This document shows, one piece after another, positions 41,979 to 48,927 of a stretch of 64,000 bases of DNA. The position numbers were made by a program, and so were the translations under genes. The first letter of the stretch is position 1. Each line of letters begins with the position of its first letter. Source of the DNA: JAABQT01 sp041488375 (GTDB taxonomy: Bacteria > Pseudomonadota > Gammaproteobacteria > Burkholderiales > SG8-39). The DNA is taken from the NCBI GenBank assembly GCA_041488375.1, contig JBGPPD010000001.1:1-64000 (forward strand), in the 5' to 3' direction. The notes under the pieces were generated by a model. The model ran no database searches. It worked only from the letters and a program-made list of their open reading frames with translations, and was not told the DNA's origin.

Positions 41979-42018
41979 CGCGCGCCGTCGGCGGGCGGGC
42001 CGCGACCCTGGCAGGCGC

Positions 42019-42954
42019 ATGCTTTCGATAGTCGTCAACTTTTTCAACAACCGCCGCGAAGCGGCCAATACGCTGCATTCGCTGACGAGCGGCTACCAGC
42101 GCGGCGTGGGCGACCTGGAGTACGAAGTCATCGCTTTGGACCACGGTTCGACCCTGCCGCTGACCGAGGCCGGCGTGCGCGCGCACGGCCCGCAGTTCCG
42201 TTACCGCTACGTTCGCACCGAGGCGGTATCTCCGGCGGCCGCGCTGAACGCGGCCTGCCGCGATGCCGCCGGCGACCGGCTGCTGATCATGATCGACGGC
42301 GCGCACATCCTGTCGCCGGGGGTGCTGCGCCTCGCGCACATCGCGTGGCGCACGTTTCTGGCGCCATTCATCGCGACGGTGCCGTTCCATCTGGGCCCCA
42401 AGCAGCAGTACGACTCGATGCTCGAAGGCTACAACCAGCAAGTCGAGGATCGCATGCTGGTCGATTGCCGCTGGCGCGAAGACGGCTACCGATTGTACTC
42501 GGTGACCCAGGCATTCTCGGATACCAGCCAAGGCTGGTTCGGCATCCTGTTCGAGAGCGGATGCTTCGGCATGCGCAAAGCCGATTTTCTCGCCATGGGC
42601 GGATTCGACGAGCGGTTCGCGGCGCCCGGCGGCGGGCTGGTGAATCTGGATCTGTTCCGGCGCGCACTGCTGAACACGGAACTGCAGTACGTCATGCTGC
42701 TCGGCGAGGGCAGCTTCCACCAGTTCCACGGCGGCGTGACCACCAACGTGCCGCGCGACCGACAGCCGCTGCAGTCGTACCACGAGGAGTACGCGCGAAT
42801 CCGCGGCGAGCCGTACCGGCGCGTGCCGCGGCCGCCATTTTTTATCGGCGAGATGCCGCGCGAAATGCGCCACATCGCCAAGTATTCCGCGCTCACCGGT
42901 TTCGACCTGTGGGCGGGGGAGGCCGGGGCGCCGCCGGCCACTCCGGCGACTTGA
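42019..42954 (+). CDS. Family 2-like glycosyltransferase without a DxD motif
   Basis: The 311-residue protein starts MLSIVVNFFNNRREAANTLHSL, a GT-A-fold N-terminus, with VRTEAVSPAAALNAACRDAAGDRLLIMIDGAH following. Where most GT2 enzymes have a DxD metal motif this one has IDGAH, and the second half keeps GFDERFAAPGGGLVN. It has no membrane anchor. Sugar donor and acceptor are unknown and activity is not assured. It follows ffh after 40 bases and ends before a bidirectional terminator shared with the phasin gene. Confidence 0.65.
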   Translation: MLSIVVNFFNNRREAANTLHSLTSGYQRGVGDLEYEVIALDHGSTLPLTEAGVRAHGPQFRYRYVRTEAVSPAAALNAACRDAAGDRLLIMIDGAHILSPGVLRLAHIAWRTFLAPFIATVPFHLGPKQQYDSMLEGYNQQVEDRMLVDCRWREDGYRLYSVTQAFSDTSQGWFGILFESGCFGMRKADFLAMGGFDERFAAPGGGLVNLDLFRRALLNTELQYVMLLGEGSFHQFHGGVTTNVPRDRQPLQSYHEEYARIRGEPYRRVPRPPFFIGEMPREMRHIAKYSALTGFDLWAGEAGAPPATPAT

Positions 42955-42971
42955 CGCACGCACGAAAAAAA

Positions 42972-42989
42972 GCCCGCCATGCGGCGGGC
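42972..42989. terminator. Intrinsic terminator of the phasin transcript (probably bidirectional)
   Basis: GCCCGCC (42972-42978) and GGCGGGC (42983-42989) pair around a 4-base loop. On the minus strand the stem is followed by seven T's, an ideal terminator for the phasin gene. On the plus strand a weaker CCCTTTCTT follows and may serve the glycosyltransferase gene. It lies 12 bases beyond the stop of the -1-frame tail of the phasin. Confidence 0.85.
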
Positions 42990-43001
42990 CCTTTCTTCGT
43001 G

Positions 43002-43091
43002 CTACTTCCGTTTCTTCGCGGCCTTACGTGCTGCCGGCCTGCGCTTCGCGCTAGATAGGGCCTTGCGGCCCGGTTTGGCGCTTAGGCGATC
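43002..43091 (-). other. -1-frame basic extension of the phasin gene behind an A-AAA-AAG slippery site
   Basis: Reading the phasin message, the heptamer A-AAA-AAG (43097-43091) is in the phasing needed for tandem -1 slippage: GC(A AAA AAG). After a -1 shift the frame reads 29 codons and stops at TAG (43004-43002). The tail has 7 Lys and 6 Arg among 29 residues, much Ala, and ends ARKAAKKRK, like histone H1-type or AlgP/PhaF-type tails. A GGGCC-GCAA-GGCCC hairpin (43071-43058) begins 19 bases after the heptamer, and AAAGG lies about 12 bases before it. The product would have 207 residues. A one-base loss in the A6 run would look the same. Confidence 0.55.
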
Positions 43092-43624
43092 TTTTTTGCC
43101 TTGGCGAGGCCTTTCACGGTCTCGGTCGCGGCGGCGACGTTGGCTTCGGCGATTTCGGTCGCCTGCTTGGTCACCTTGGTGAAGTTGTCATAGGCCGAGT
43201 TGGCGGCGGCGAGCATCGACTTGATGCCGGCGACGGCGACGTCGGAACCGGCCGGCGCGTTCTTCACGGCCTTGTCCAGCAGCGCGGTGAAGTTCTCGTT
43301 CCAGTCGGCGACGCGCTTCTCGGCGGCCTTCGACAGTTCGGCGTTGGCTTCGGTCGCCACTTCATAGACGCTCTTCGAGTAGGCAATGGCCTTCTCGATC
43401 GCCGGGGTGGCGAAGGCGTTCTGCAGGCTGACGAACTCCTGCACGTCTTTCGCGCCAAACAGGGCGCGGGTGTTGCTGACACTGTCTTCGAACGCGGTTT
43501 TCACGACGTTGGCATTCAGCGTGGCGAGCTTCTCGATCGCTGCGAATTGCGTCGCGGCGAGAGAGAGCATCGCGTCCACGCTGGCCTTGCCGGCCGCTTG
43601 GATCTGCTCGGGGGTCACGTACAT
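43082..43624 (-). CDS. phaP: Phasin (polyhydroxyalkanoate granule-associated protein)
   Basis: The 180-residue, almost wholly helical protein begins YVTPEQIQAAGKASVDAML, the typical phasin-2 N-terminus. It carries the conserved NAPAGSDVAVAGIKSMLAAANSAYDNF segment (split across about 119-147). Phasins coat PHA granules and control their number and size. An AAGGAG site precedes the ATG. The zero-frame product ends KGLAKAKKIA, right after a slippery heptamer. See the separate entry for the -1-frame basic tail that fills the space to the terminator. The promoter upstream has a consensus -35. Confidence 0.92.
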   Translation of the reverse strand: MYVTPEQIQAAGKASVDAMLSLAATQFAAIEKLATLNANVVKTAFEDSVSNTRALFGAKDVQEFVSLQNAFATPAIEKAIAYSKSVYEVATEANAELSKAAEKRVADWNENFTALLDKAVKNAPAGSDVAVAGIKSMLAAANSAYDNFTKVTKQATEIAEANVAAATETVKGLAKAKKIA

Positions 43625-43699
43625 GGTCTGGCTCCTTGTCTAGGTAAACGAATTCGGTTTTGGTCCGTCGGGGCACTTTGGTGCACCGCAACAAATTCA

Positions 43700-43744
43700 A
43701 GTGTAGGCTTTTGGCGCTGAATGTCAAACATATTTTGCAATGCA
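43700..43744 (-). promoter_or_regulatory. Phasin promoter with a possible PhaR-type site
   Basis: On the minus strand TTGACA (43727-43722) is followed after 16 bases by TACACT (43705-43700), giving a leader of about 70 bases. About ten bases upstream of the -35 lies TGCATTGCA (43744-43736), a TGC/GCA palindrome. PhaR regulators of phasin genes are known to bind TGC-rich palindromes, so autoregulation by PHA availability is a reasonable inference. No phaR gene is in the window. Confidence 0.6.
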
Positions 43745-43788
43745 GCATAACTGATTGATAGACTGCGGAATCCTGTAGGGCTCCTAGT

Positions 43789-43836
43789 GGCTTGGTGTTT
43801 CAAACACCGTTTCGAACCCTGTCGAAACACCAAGCC
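43789..43836. repeat. Nested, mutually exclusive inverted repeats between phasin and EamA genes
   Basis: A 13-base arm GGCTTGGTGTTTC (43789-43801) has its exact reverse complement GAAACACCAAGCC at 43824-43836. The inner part of the left arm also forms a compact palindrome, GGTGTTT-C-AAACACC (43794-43808). The two pairings compete for the same bases. The element lies 34 bases upstream of the first EamA gene. It could be an operator with two half-sites plus a third, or a leader RNA switch. Confidence 0.6.
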
Positions 43837-43869
43837 GGCTGGGAAGGGCGACGACGACAATGGGGCCCC

Positions 43870-44760
43870 ATGAGCAACGCGCCCGCCGCCTCCGATCCAG
43901 TCAAGAGGGCGGCCTGGATATTCCCCGGATTGTTCGTGGTGCTCTGGAGTACTGGCTTCATCGGCGCGAAGTTAGGGCTCCCTTACGCGGAGCCGGCCAC
44001 GTTCCTGGAAATCCGCTTTGTCGCGGTCCTGGCTGTGCTCCTGCCGCTGTGCTGGGTGATGCGAGCGCCGTGGGCGCAGACGCGGGCGGAGTTCTGGCAC
44101 ATGGCGTTCGCCGGGGCCCTGATCCAAGGGGGCTACCTCGGCGGTGTGTTCCTTTCTCTGTCCCACGGCATGCCGGCCGGCGTGTCCTCCCTGATCACGG
44201 CGCTGCAGCCGGTCCTGGCGGCGGTGCTGAGCGGCTGGCTCCTGGGCGAGCGCACCAACAAGCGCCAGTGGCTCGGCCTGGCGCTCGGCATCCTCGGGGT
44301 GGCGCTGGTGGTGCGGGAGAAATGGGTCCTGGAAGGCGTGGGCTTTGCCGCCACGGCGCTGTCCGTGCTGGCGCTGGTCAGCATCAGCCTGGGCGCCATC
44401 TGGCAGAAGCGCTACTGCGGGCGGGTCGACTTGCGCACCGGCGCGGCGATCCAGTTCGCCGCCGGTTTCCTGCTGCTGCTGCCCTATGCCTTGCTGGTCG
44501 AGACGCACCAGGTCACCTGGAGCCTCGAATTGCTCGCCGCTATTGCCTGGCTGGTATTCGCGCTGTCCCTTGGCGCCGTATTCCTGCTGTTCTGGCTGAT
44601 CCGGCACGGCGCGGCCACCAAGGTGGCTAGCCTGATGTACCTGGTGCCGCCGTGCACGGCGTTGGTCGCCTGGCCGCTGTTCGGCGAGACCTATACTGCA
44701 TTCTCCGCCGCCGGCATGGCGCTCGCCATGCTGGCCGTATGGCTGGTGAGCAAGGGATGA
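43870..44760 (+). CDS. EamA/DMT-superfamily transporter
   Basis: The 296-residue membrane protein has ten predicted helices in two EamA halves. The first half starts FVVLWSTGFIGAKLGLPYAEP, and SLITALQPVLAAVLSGWLLGER ends it with the conserved GE. The second half has YLVPPCTALVAWPLFGET. Such proteins usually export metabolites or amino acids. The ATG at MSNAPAASDP is preferred to a longer frame that runs back into the inverted repeats. It overlaps the P450 gene as ATGA. Confidence 0.85.
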   Translation: MSNAPAASDPVKRAAWIFPGLFVVLWSTGFIGAKLGLPYAEPATFLEIRFVAVLAVLLPLCWVMRAPWAQTRAEFWHMAFAGALIQGGYLGGVFLSLSHGMPAGVSSLITALQPVLAAVLSGWLLGERTNKRQWLGLALGILGVALVVREKWVLEGVGFAATALSVLALVSISLGAIWQKRYCGRVDLRTGAAIQFAAGFLLLLPYALLVETHQVTWSLELLAAIAWLVFALSLGAVFLLFWLIRHGAATKVASLMYLVPPCTALVAWPLFGETYTAFSAAGMALAMLAVWLVSKG

Positions 44761-45968
44761 ATCTCGATTACAAGCCGGACGACCCGGCGTACCTCGCCAA
44801 TCCGTTCCCGTTGTTTCGACGGATGCAGGACGAGGACCCATGCCACTGGAGCCCGCGGCTGAAAGCGTGGGTGTTGACGCGATACGAGGACGTGCGCCGC
44901 GCCTGCCTGGACCGGGAGATGTCCTCGGACCGCCTGCGGCCGTTTTTTGCCGCACTGCCGCCCGCGGAGGCGCTGCGCATCGCCGAATTGATGCGCTATC
45001 TGACGCTGTGGATGGTGTTCCGTGACGCGCCCGAGCACACGCGCCTGCGCCGCCTCACCAGCAAGGTGTTTCACGTCAAGTCGATGTACGCGATGCGGCC
45101 ACGCATCGAGGCGCTGATGCAATGGCTGTTCGAGAGCATCGGTGGCCGCGGGGAATTCGACTTCATCGGCGATTTTGCCGGGCCGTTGCCGGCGCTGGTG
45201 ATCATGGACATGCTGGGCGTGCCGCGCGAGGAGCTGGCCAAAGTGAAGCGGTTGTCCGACGACATGGCGCTGTTCATCGGCAGCTCGCGCATGTCCCCGG
45301 GGAAATACGACATCGCCGAGGCCGCGACGCGCGAAATGGCGGAGTTCTTCCGTGGCATGATCGCCGCGCGCCGCGCCACGCCGGGGGTGGACCTGCTCTC
45401 GGAACTGGTGCACCTCGAGGACGCCGGCGACCGCCTGTCGGAGGACGAACTGGTGGCCACCTGCATCCTGCTGTTGTTCGCGGGGCACGAAACCACCACC
45501 AACCATATCGCCAACGGGCTGCTCGGGCTGCTGCGCTTTCCGTCGGAAATGGCGAAGCTGCGCGCCGATCCCGGGCTGGCCGCCGCCGCGGTCGAGGAAC
45601 TGCTCCGCTACGATGGCCCGAATGGCGCGCAAGTGCGCATCGTGCAGCAGGCTCACGAGCTGCACGGCAAGCAGCTCAAGCCGGGCGAGCGCGTCTTCAT
45701 CCTGCTGAACGCCGCCAACCGCGACCCGCGCGTTTACCACGATCCGGACCGGGTGGAACTCGCGCGCAACGGGCCGCCGCATCTCGCCTTCGGCTTCGGC
45801 TTGCATATTTGCCTGGGCTTCCCGCTCGCCCGCCTGGAGGGCCAGATCGCGCTGCCGGCGGTGCTGGCGCGCTGGCCCGGGATCGAGCTGGCAGGCGGGC
45901 GCCTGGAGTGGCTCAACTCGATGGTGTTCCGCGGCATGACGGCGATGCCGCTGCGCGTGCGGGCATGA
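44757..45968 (+). CDS. Cytochrome P450 (bacterial class I type)
   Basis: The 403-residue soluble monooxygenase has the I-helix oxygen-binding motif AGHETT (242-247), the K-helix ELLR (281-284), the HDPDR meander and the heme loop FGFGLHICLG with axial cysteine C352. All catalytic elements are intact. It resembles CYP107/CYP109-like soluble enzymes by eye, but the subfamily cannot be assigned. No ferredoxin or reductase gene is adjacent, so electrons must come from elsewhere. It overlaps an EamA transporter gene at each end as ATGA, so one message encodes all three. Confidence 0.92.
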   Translation: MNLDYKPDDPAYLANPFPLFRRMQDEDPCHWSPRLKAWVLTRYEDVRRACLDREMSSDRLRPFFAALPPAEALRIAELMRYLTLWMVFRDAPEHTRLRRLTSKVFHVKSMYAMRPRIEALMQWLFESIGGRGEFDFIGDFAGPLPALVIMDMLGVPREELAKVKRLSDDMALFIGSSRMSPGKYDIAEAATREMAEFFRGMIAARRATPGVDLLSELVHLEDAGDRLSEDELVATCILLLFAGHETTTNHIANGLLGLLRFPSEMAKLRADPGLAAAAVEELLRYDGPNGAQVRIVQQAHELHGKQLKPGERVFILLNAANRDPRVYHDPDRVELARNGPPHLAFGFGLHICLGFPLARLEGQIALPAVLARWPGIELAGGRLEWLNSMVFRGMTAMPLRVRA

Positions 45969-46861
45969 GCGCGCGGCGGGGCGAGCATCTGCCGCGCAGC
46001 CTGTGGTGGGTGCTGATCGGCATCACCCTGGTCTGGGGGTTCAACTGGACGGCGATGAAGGTCGCGATCTCGGAAATCGCGCCGTTCACGTTCCGTACGT
46101 GCTGCCTGGCCGCCGGCTCGGGGGTGCTGTTCGCGGCGTTGCGCGCGAGCGGTCAGCCGCTCGCCATCCCGCGCGACCAGTGGAGGCGCCTCGTGCTGAT
46201 CGCCTTCTTCAGCATTACCTGCTGGAACGTGCTGGTGGTGTTTGGCCTGCGGCTGATCCCCTCGGGGCGCGCGGCGATCCTCGCCTACACCATGCCGGCG
46301 CTGGCCATCCCGCTGTCGGTCTGGCTGCTCAGGGAGCCCATGAACGGCAGGAAACTACTGGGCCTCGCGCTCGGCTTGGGCGGCATGGCTCTGCTGCTGT
46401 TCGAGGAATTCGCCAAACTCGCCGGCGCGCCGCTGGGCGCCTTGCTGGTCCTGGGCGCGGCCTCCACCTGGGCACTCGGCACGGTATTGCAGAAGAAATT
46501 TCCGGTGCGGGCGCCAGTGGCTGCGCTGACGGCCTGGATGATGCTGCTGGGCGGCGTGCCGATCTATCTCGGTGCGCTGCTGTTCGAGGACTTCACTGCC
46601 CTGCGGCAGGTAAGCCTGTGGCCGGCGCTGGCGGTGCTGTACAACGTCCTGTTTTCGTTCGCGTGGGCGCATTGGGCCTGGATCAAGCTTGCCACCTCGG
46701 TGTCGGTGACCACCTTTTCGCTGGCCATGCTGATGACGCCGGTGGTCGGCGTGTTCTCCGGCATGCTGTTCCTGGGCGAGCGGCCGGGATGGCCCGAGTT
46801 CGGTGCGCTGGGGCTGGTCCTGGCGTCGCTTGCGACGGTGGTGATTCCGGTCAGGAAGTAG
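45965..46861 (+). CDS. Second EamA/DMT-superfamily transporter
   Basis: The 298-residue ten-helix membrane protein starts with SLWWVLIGITLVWGFNWTAMK. The first half ends LAIPLSVWLLREPMNGRK, and the second half has VGVFSGMLFLGERPGWPE. It is only distantly similar to the first EamA protein, so it is not a recent duplicate. Translation is coupled to the P450 (ATGA). The end overlaps convergent gluQ by 11 bases. Confidence 0.87.
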   Translation: MSARRGEHLPRSLWWVLIGITLVWGFNWTAMKVAISEIAPFTFRTCCLAAGSGVLFAALRASGQPLAIPRDQWRRLVLIAFFSITCWNVLVVFGLRLIPSGRAAILAYTMPALAIPLSVWLLREPMNGRKLLGLALGLGGMALLLFEEFAKLAGAPLGALLVLGAASTWALGTVLQKKFPVRAPVAALTAWMMLLGGVPIYLGALLFEDFTALRQVSLWPALAVLYNVLFSFAWAHWAWIKLATSVSVTTFSLAMLMTPVVGVFSGMLFLGERPGWPEFGALGLVLASLATVVIPVRK

Positions 46862-47699
46862 GGGCTGCCAGAGTGCGTGCGCGTGGTACCCGTTCAAGCT
46901 CCCAGCCGTCCTCGTCCTGCCCGAGGAAGCGCCGGGCGCGCGCCAGTTCGCGCTTCGGATCCGACAGGTCGAGCGCCCGTGCGCCGGTCTGCTTGGACAA
47001 TTTCTCGCCTGCGTCGTTGACCGCGACCGGCAGGTGGGCGTAGCGCGGCGTGGGTGCACCGAGGATGCGCTGCAAGTGAATCTGGCGCGCGGTCGAATCG
47101 AGCAGGTCGGCGCCGCGCACCACGTCGGTCACGCCCTGGTCGAGATCGTCCAGCACGACGGCGAGCTGGTAGGCGAAGATGCCGTCGGCGCGCAGCAATA
47201 CGAAGTCACCGACCTCCTTCTCGACGCGTTGCTCGATCCTTCCCTGGACGCGGTCGACGAAACCGATGGGTGTGGCATGCGTGCGCAGGCGCACCGCGCG
47301 CGCGCTCTTGCCCGCGGCGAGCCCGTGGCGGCAGGTGCCCGGATAGATGCGCGAGCCGTCGATGGCCAGCGCCGAGTCTTCCAGCTCCTTGCGGGTGCAG
47401 CCGCAGCCGTAGGCGAAGCCGCGGCTCGCGAGGTCCTCGATCGCTGCTGCGTAGCGCCCGACGCGGGCGCTTTGCCGCAGGACCGGCCCGTCCCATTCGA
47501 AGCCGAGCAGTTCCAATGCGCGCAGGATCTGGTCGGCGGCGCCCGGCTCCTCCCGCGGCGCGTCGAGGTCCTCGATGCGCAACAGCCACTTGCCTCCTGC
47601 GGCCTTGGCCTCCATATAGCTGGCAAGCGCCGCGACCAGCGAACCGAGGTGCAAAGGCCCTGTCGGCGATGGGGCGAAGCGGCCCGCGTAAGCGCTCAT
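46851..47699 (-). CDS. gluQ: Glutamyl-Q tRNA(Asp) synthetase GluQ-RS
   Basis: The 282-residue paralogue of glutamyl-tRNA synthetase catalytic domain lacks an anticodon-binding domain. It glutamylates queuosine in the anticodon of tRNA(Asp). APSPTGPLHLGS is the HIGH-type motif, KLSKQ the KMSKS-type motif, and the C-x-C...PGTCRHG cysteines form the zinc site. The ATG at MSAYAGRFAP is chosen; a longer frame would run into the thioredoxin leader. Confidence 0.94.
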   Translation of the reverse strand: MSAYAGRFAPSPTGPLHLGSLVAALASYMEAKAAGGKWLLRIEDLDAPREEPGAADQILRALELLGFEWDGPVLRQSARVGRYAAAIEDLASRGFAYGCGCTRKELEDSALAIDGSRIYPGTCRHGLAAGKSARAVRLRTHATPIGFVDRVQGRIEQRVEKEVGDFVLLRADGIFAYQLAVVLDDLDQGVTDVVRGADLLDSTARQIHLQRILGAPTPRYAHLPVAVNDAGEKLSKQTGARALDLSDPKRELARARRFLGQDEDGWELERVPRARTLAAPTS

Positions 47700-47710
47700 G
47701 CGGACTAGGT

Positions 47711-47716
47711 TACACT
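47711..47716 (+). promoter_or_regulatory. Possible -10 for the thioredoxin gene
   Basis: TACACT lies 36 bases before the ATG of the thioredoxin gene in the 53-base gap to divergent gluQ. No clear -35 is visible. AGAGGAAGG before the ATG is a good ribosome-binding site. Confidence 0.35.
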
Positions 47717-47752
47717 GCGCCGGAGATCGGAAATTGCAGAGGAAGGCGGTCC

Positions 47753-48136
47753 ATGGCAACGGTCGAATTGACCAAGGAAAACTTCGAGAAGGTGGTCACC
47801 GAAAGCCCGATGGTGATCGTGGACTTCTGGGCGCCGTGGTGCGGACCCTGCCGCGGCTTCGCGCCGATCTACGACAAGGCGGCCGAAACGCACCAGGATG
47901 TGGTGTTCGGCAAAGTCAACACCGAAGTGGAGGAGGAGCTGGCGGGCGCCTTCGGCATTCGCTCAATCCCCACGTTGATGGTATTCCGCGAGAAGGTGGT
48001 GTTGTTCCAGGAGGCCGGCGCCCTGCCGGCCGCGGCGCTGGAGCAGGTGATCAGCCAGGCCAAATCGCTCGACATGGCCAAAGTGCACCAGGAAATCGCG
48101 GCACGCGCACAGCAGGAACAGCAGAAACAGGCTTGA
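47753..48136 (+). CDS. Thioredoxin-like protein with a Gln-rich C-terminal extension
   Basis: The 127-residue protein has a complete thioredoxin fold with the WCGPC active site (C30, C33) and the cis-proline in SIPTLMVF. The C-terminal 20 residues (AARAQQEQQKQA) extend beyond classical thioredoxin of about 108 residues. It is cytoplasmic, without a signal peptide. It should reduce protein disulfides. The ATG is preceded by AGAGGAAGG. A hairpin without a T tract follows it. Confidence 0.9.
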   Translation: MATVELTKENFEKVVTESPMVIVDFWAPWCGPCRGFAPIYDKAAETHQDVVFGKVNTEVEEELAGAFGIRSIPTLMVFREKVVLFQEAGALPAAALEQVISQAKSLDMAKVHQEIAARAQQEQQKQA

Positions 48137-48148
48137 GCCGGGTCGGCG

Positions 48149-48168
48149 CCCCGGGGGCGAGCCCGGGG
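48149..48168. repeat. G/C-only hairpin between thioredoxin and pirin genes
   Basis: CCCCGGG (48149-48155) pairs exactly with CCCGGGG (48162-48168) around GGCGAG. There is no T run after it, so factor-independent termination is doubtful. It could slow polymerase or protect the thioredoxin message. Confidence 0.45.
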
Positions 48169-48218
48169 AAACTTGTGCGCCGGATTCCGATCCAACGCAC
48201 TGTGTCGAGGAAACCAAG

Positions 48219-48917
48219 ATGACCGAACTGCGCCCCGCGGGCGAACGCGGCTATGCCGACCATGGCTGGCTCAAGTCCTACCACAGCTTCTCCTTCGCCG
48301 ACTACCACGACCCGCGCCACATGGGCTTTGGGGCGCTGCGCGTGATCAACGAGGACCGCGTCGCGCCGGGCACCGGCTTCGGCACGCACGGGCACCGCGA
48401 CATGGAGATCATCAGCTATGTCTTGGAGGGCTCGCTCGGCCACCAGGACTCCATGGGCAACGGCTCGACCATCGTACCGGGGGACGTGCAACGCATGAGC
48501 GCCGGCAACGGCGTGCGCCACAGCGAATTCAACCACGAGAAGGCCGGCAGCACGCATTTCCTGCAGATCTGGATCGAGCCCAGCGTGACCGGCATCGCGC
48601 CGTCCTACGAGCAGAAGCATTTCGACGCCGCCGCCAGGCGCGGACGCTTGCGCCTCATCGCCTCGCCCGACGGCGCCGAGGGCTCGGTCACCCTCCACCA
48701 GGATGCGCGCGTCTACGCCGCGCTGCTCGATGGCCCGGAGCGCGCGTTGCACCGGCTGCAGTCGGGGCGGCGCGCCTACCTGCACGTGGCGCGCGGCAGC
48801 CTCAAGGTGAACGGGCAGGTCCTGGGCGCGGGCGACGCGCTGAAGATCGGCGGGACCCCGGAAGTGGCGCTCGAGCAGGGCGCCAATGCGGAAGTGCTGC
48901 TGTTCGATCTTCCCTAG
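48219..48917 (+). CDS. Pirin-family bicupin (YhhW type)
   Basis: The 232-residue bicupin contains N-terminal iron ligands in THGHRDMEI (two histidines) and GVRHSEFNH (histidine and glutamate). YhhW-type pirins have quercetinase activity in vitro; the natural role is unclear. AGGAAACCAAG precedes the ATG. A second, distinct pirin gene follows after 10 bases. Confidence 0.9.
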   Translation: MTELRPAGERGYADHGWLKSYHSFSFADYHDPRHMGFGALRVINEDRVAPGTGFGTHGHRDMEIISYVLEGSLGHQDSMGNGSTIVPGDVQRMSAGNGVRHSEFNHEKAGSTHFLQIWIEPSVTGIAPSYEQKHFDAAARRGRLRLIASPDGAEGSVTLHQDARVYAALLDGPERALHRLQSGRRAYLHVARGSLKVNGQVLGAGDALKIGGTPEVALEQGANAEVLLFDLP

Positions 48918-48927
48918 GAGCACGAGC

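Noticed and set aside
42979..43182. Plus-strand frame of 67 codons beneath the phasin 3' end
   Set aside because: It is antisense to the phasin end and its tail and is rich in Arg and Trp with no domain. The meaningful reading of this stretch is on the minus strand in the -1 frame.
43805..43830. tRNA T-arm-like sequence (GGTTCGAAAC on the minus strand)
   Set aside because: The flanking bases do not form a T stem, acceptor stem or anticodon arm; it belongs to the inverted-repeat element.
46904..47060. Reading on from the second EamA gene into sequence antisense to gluQ
   Set aside because: The EamA frame stops at 46861, and the remaining open frames are shadows of gluQ.
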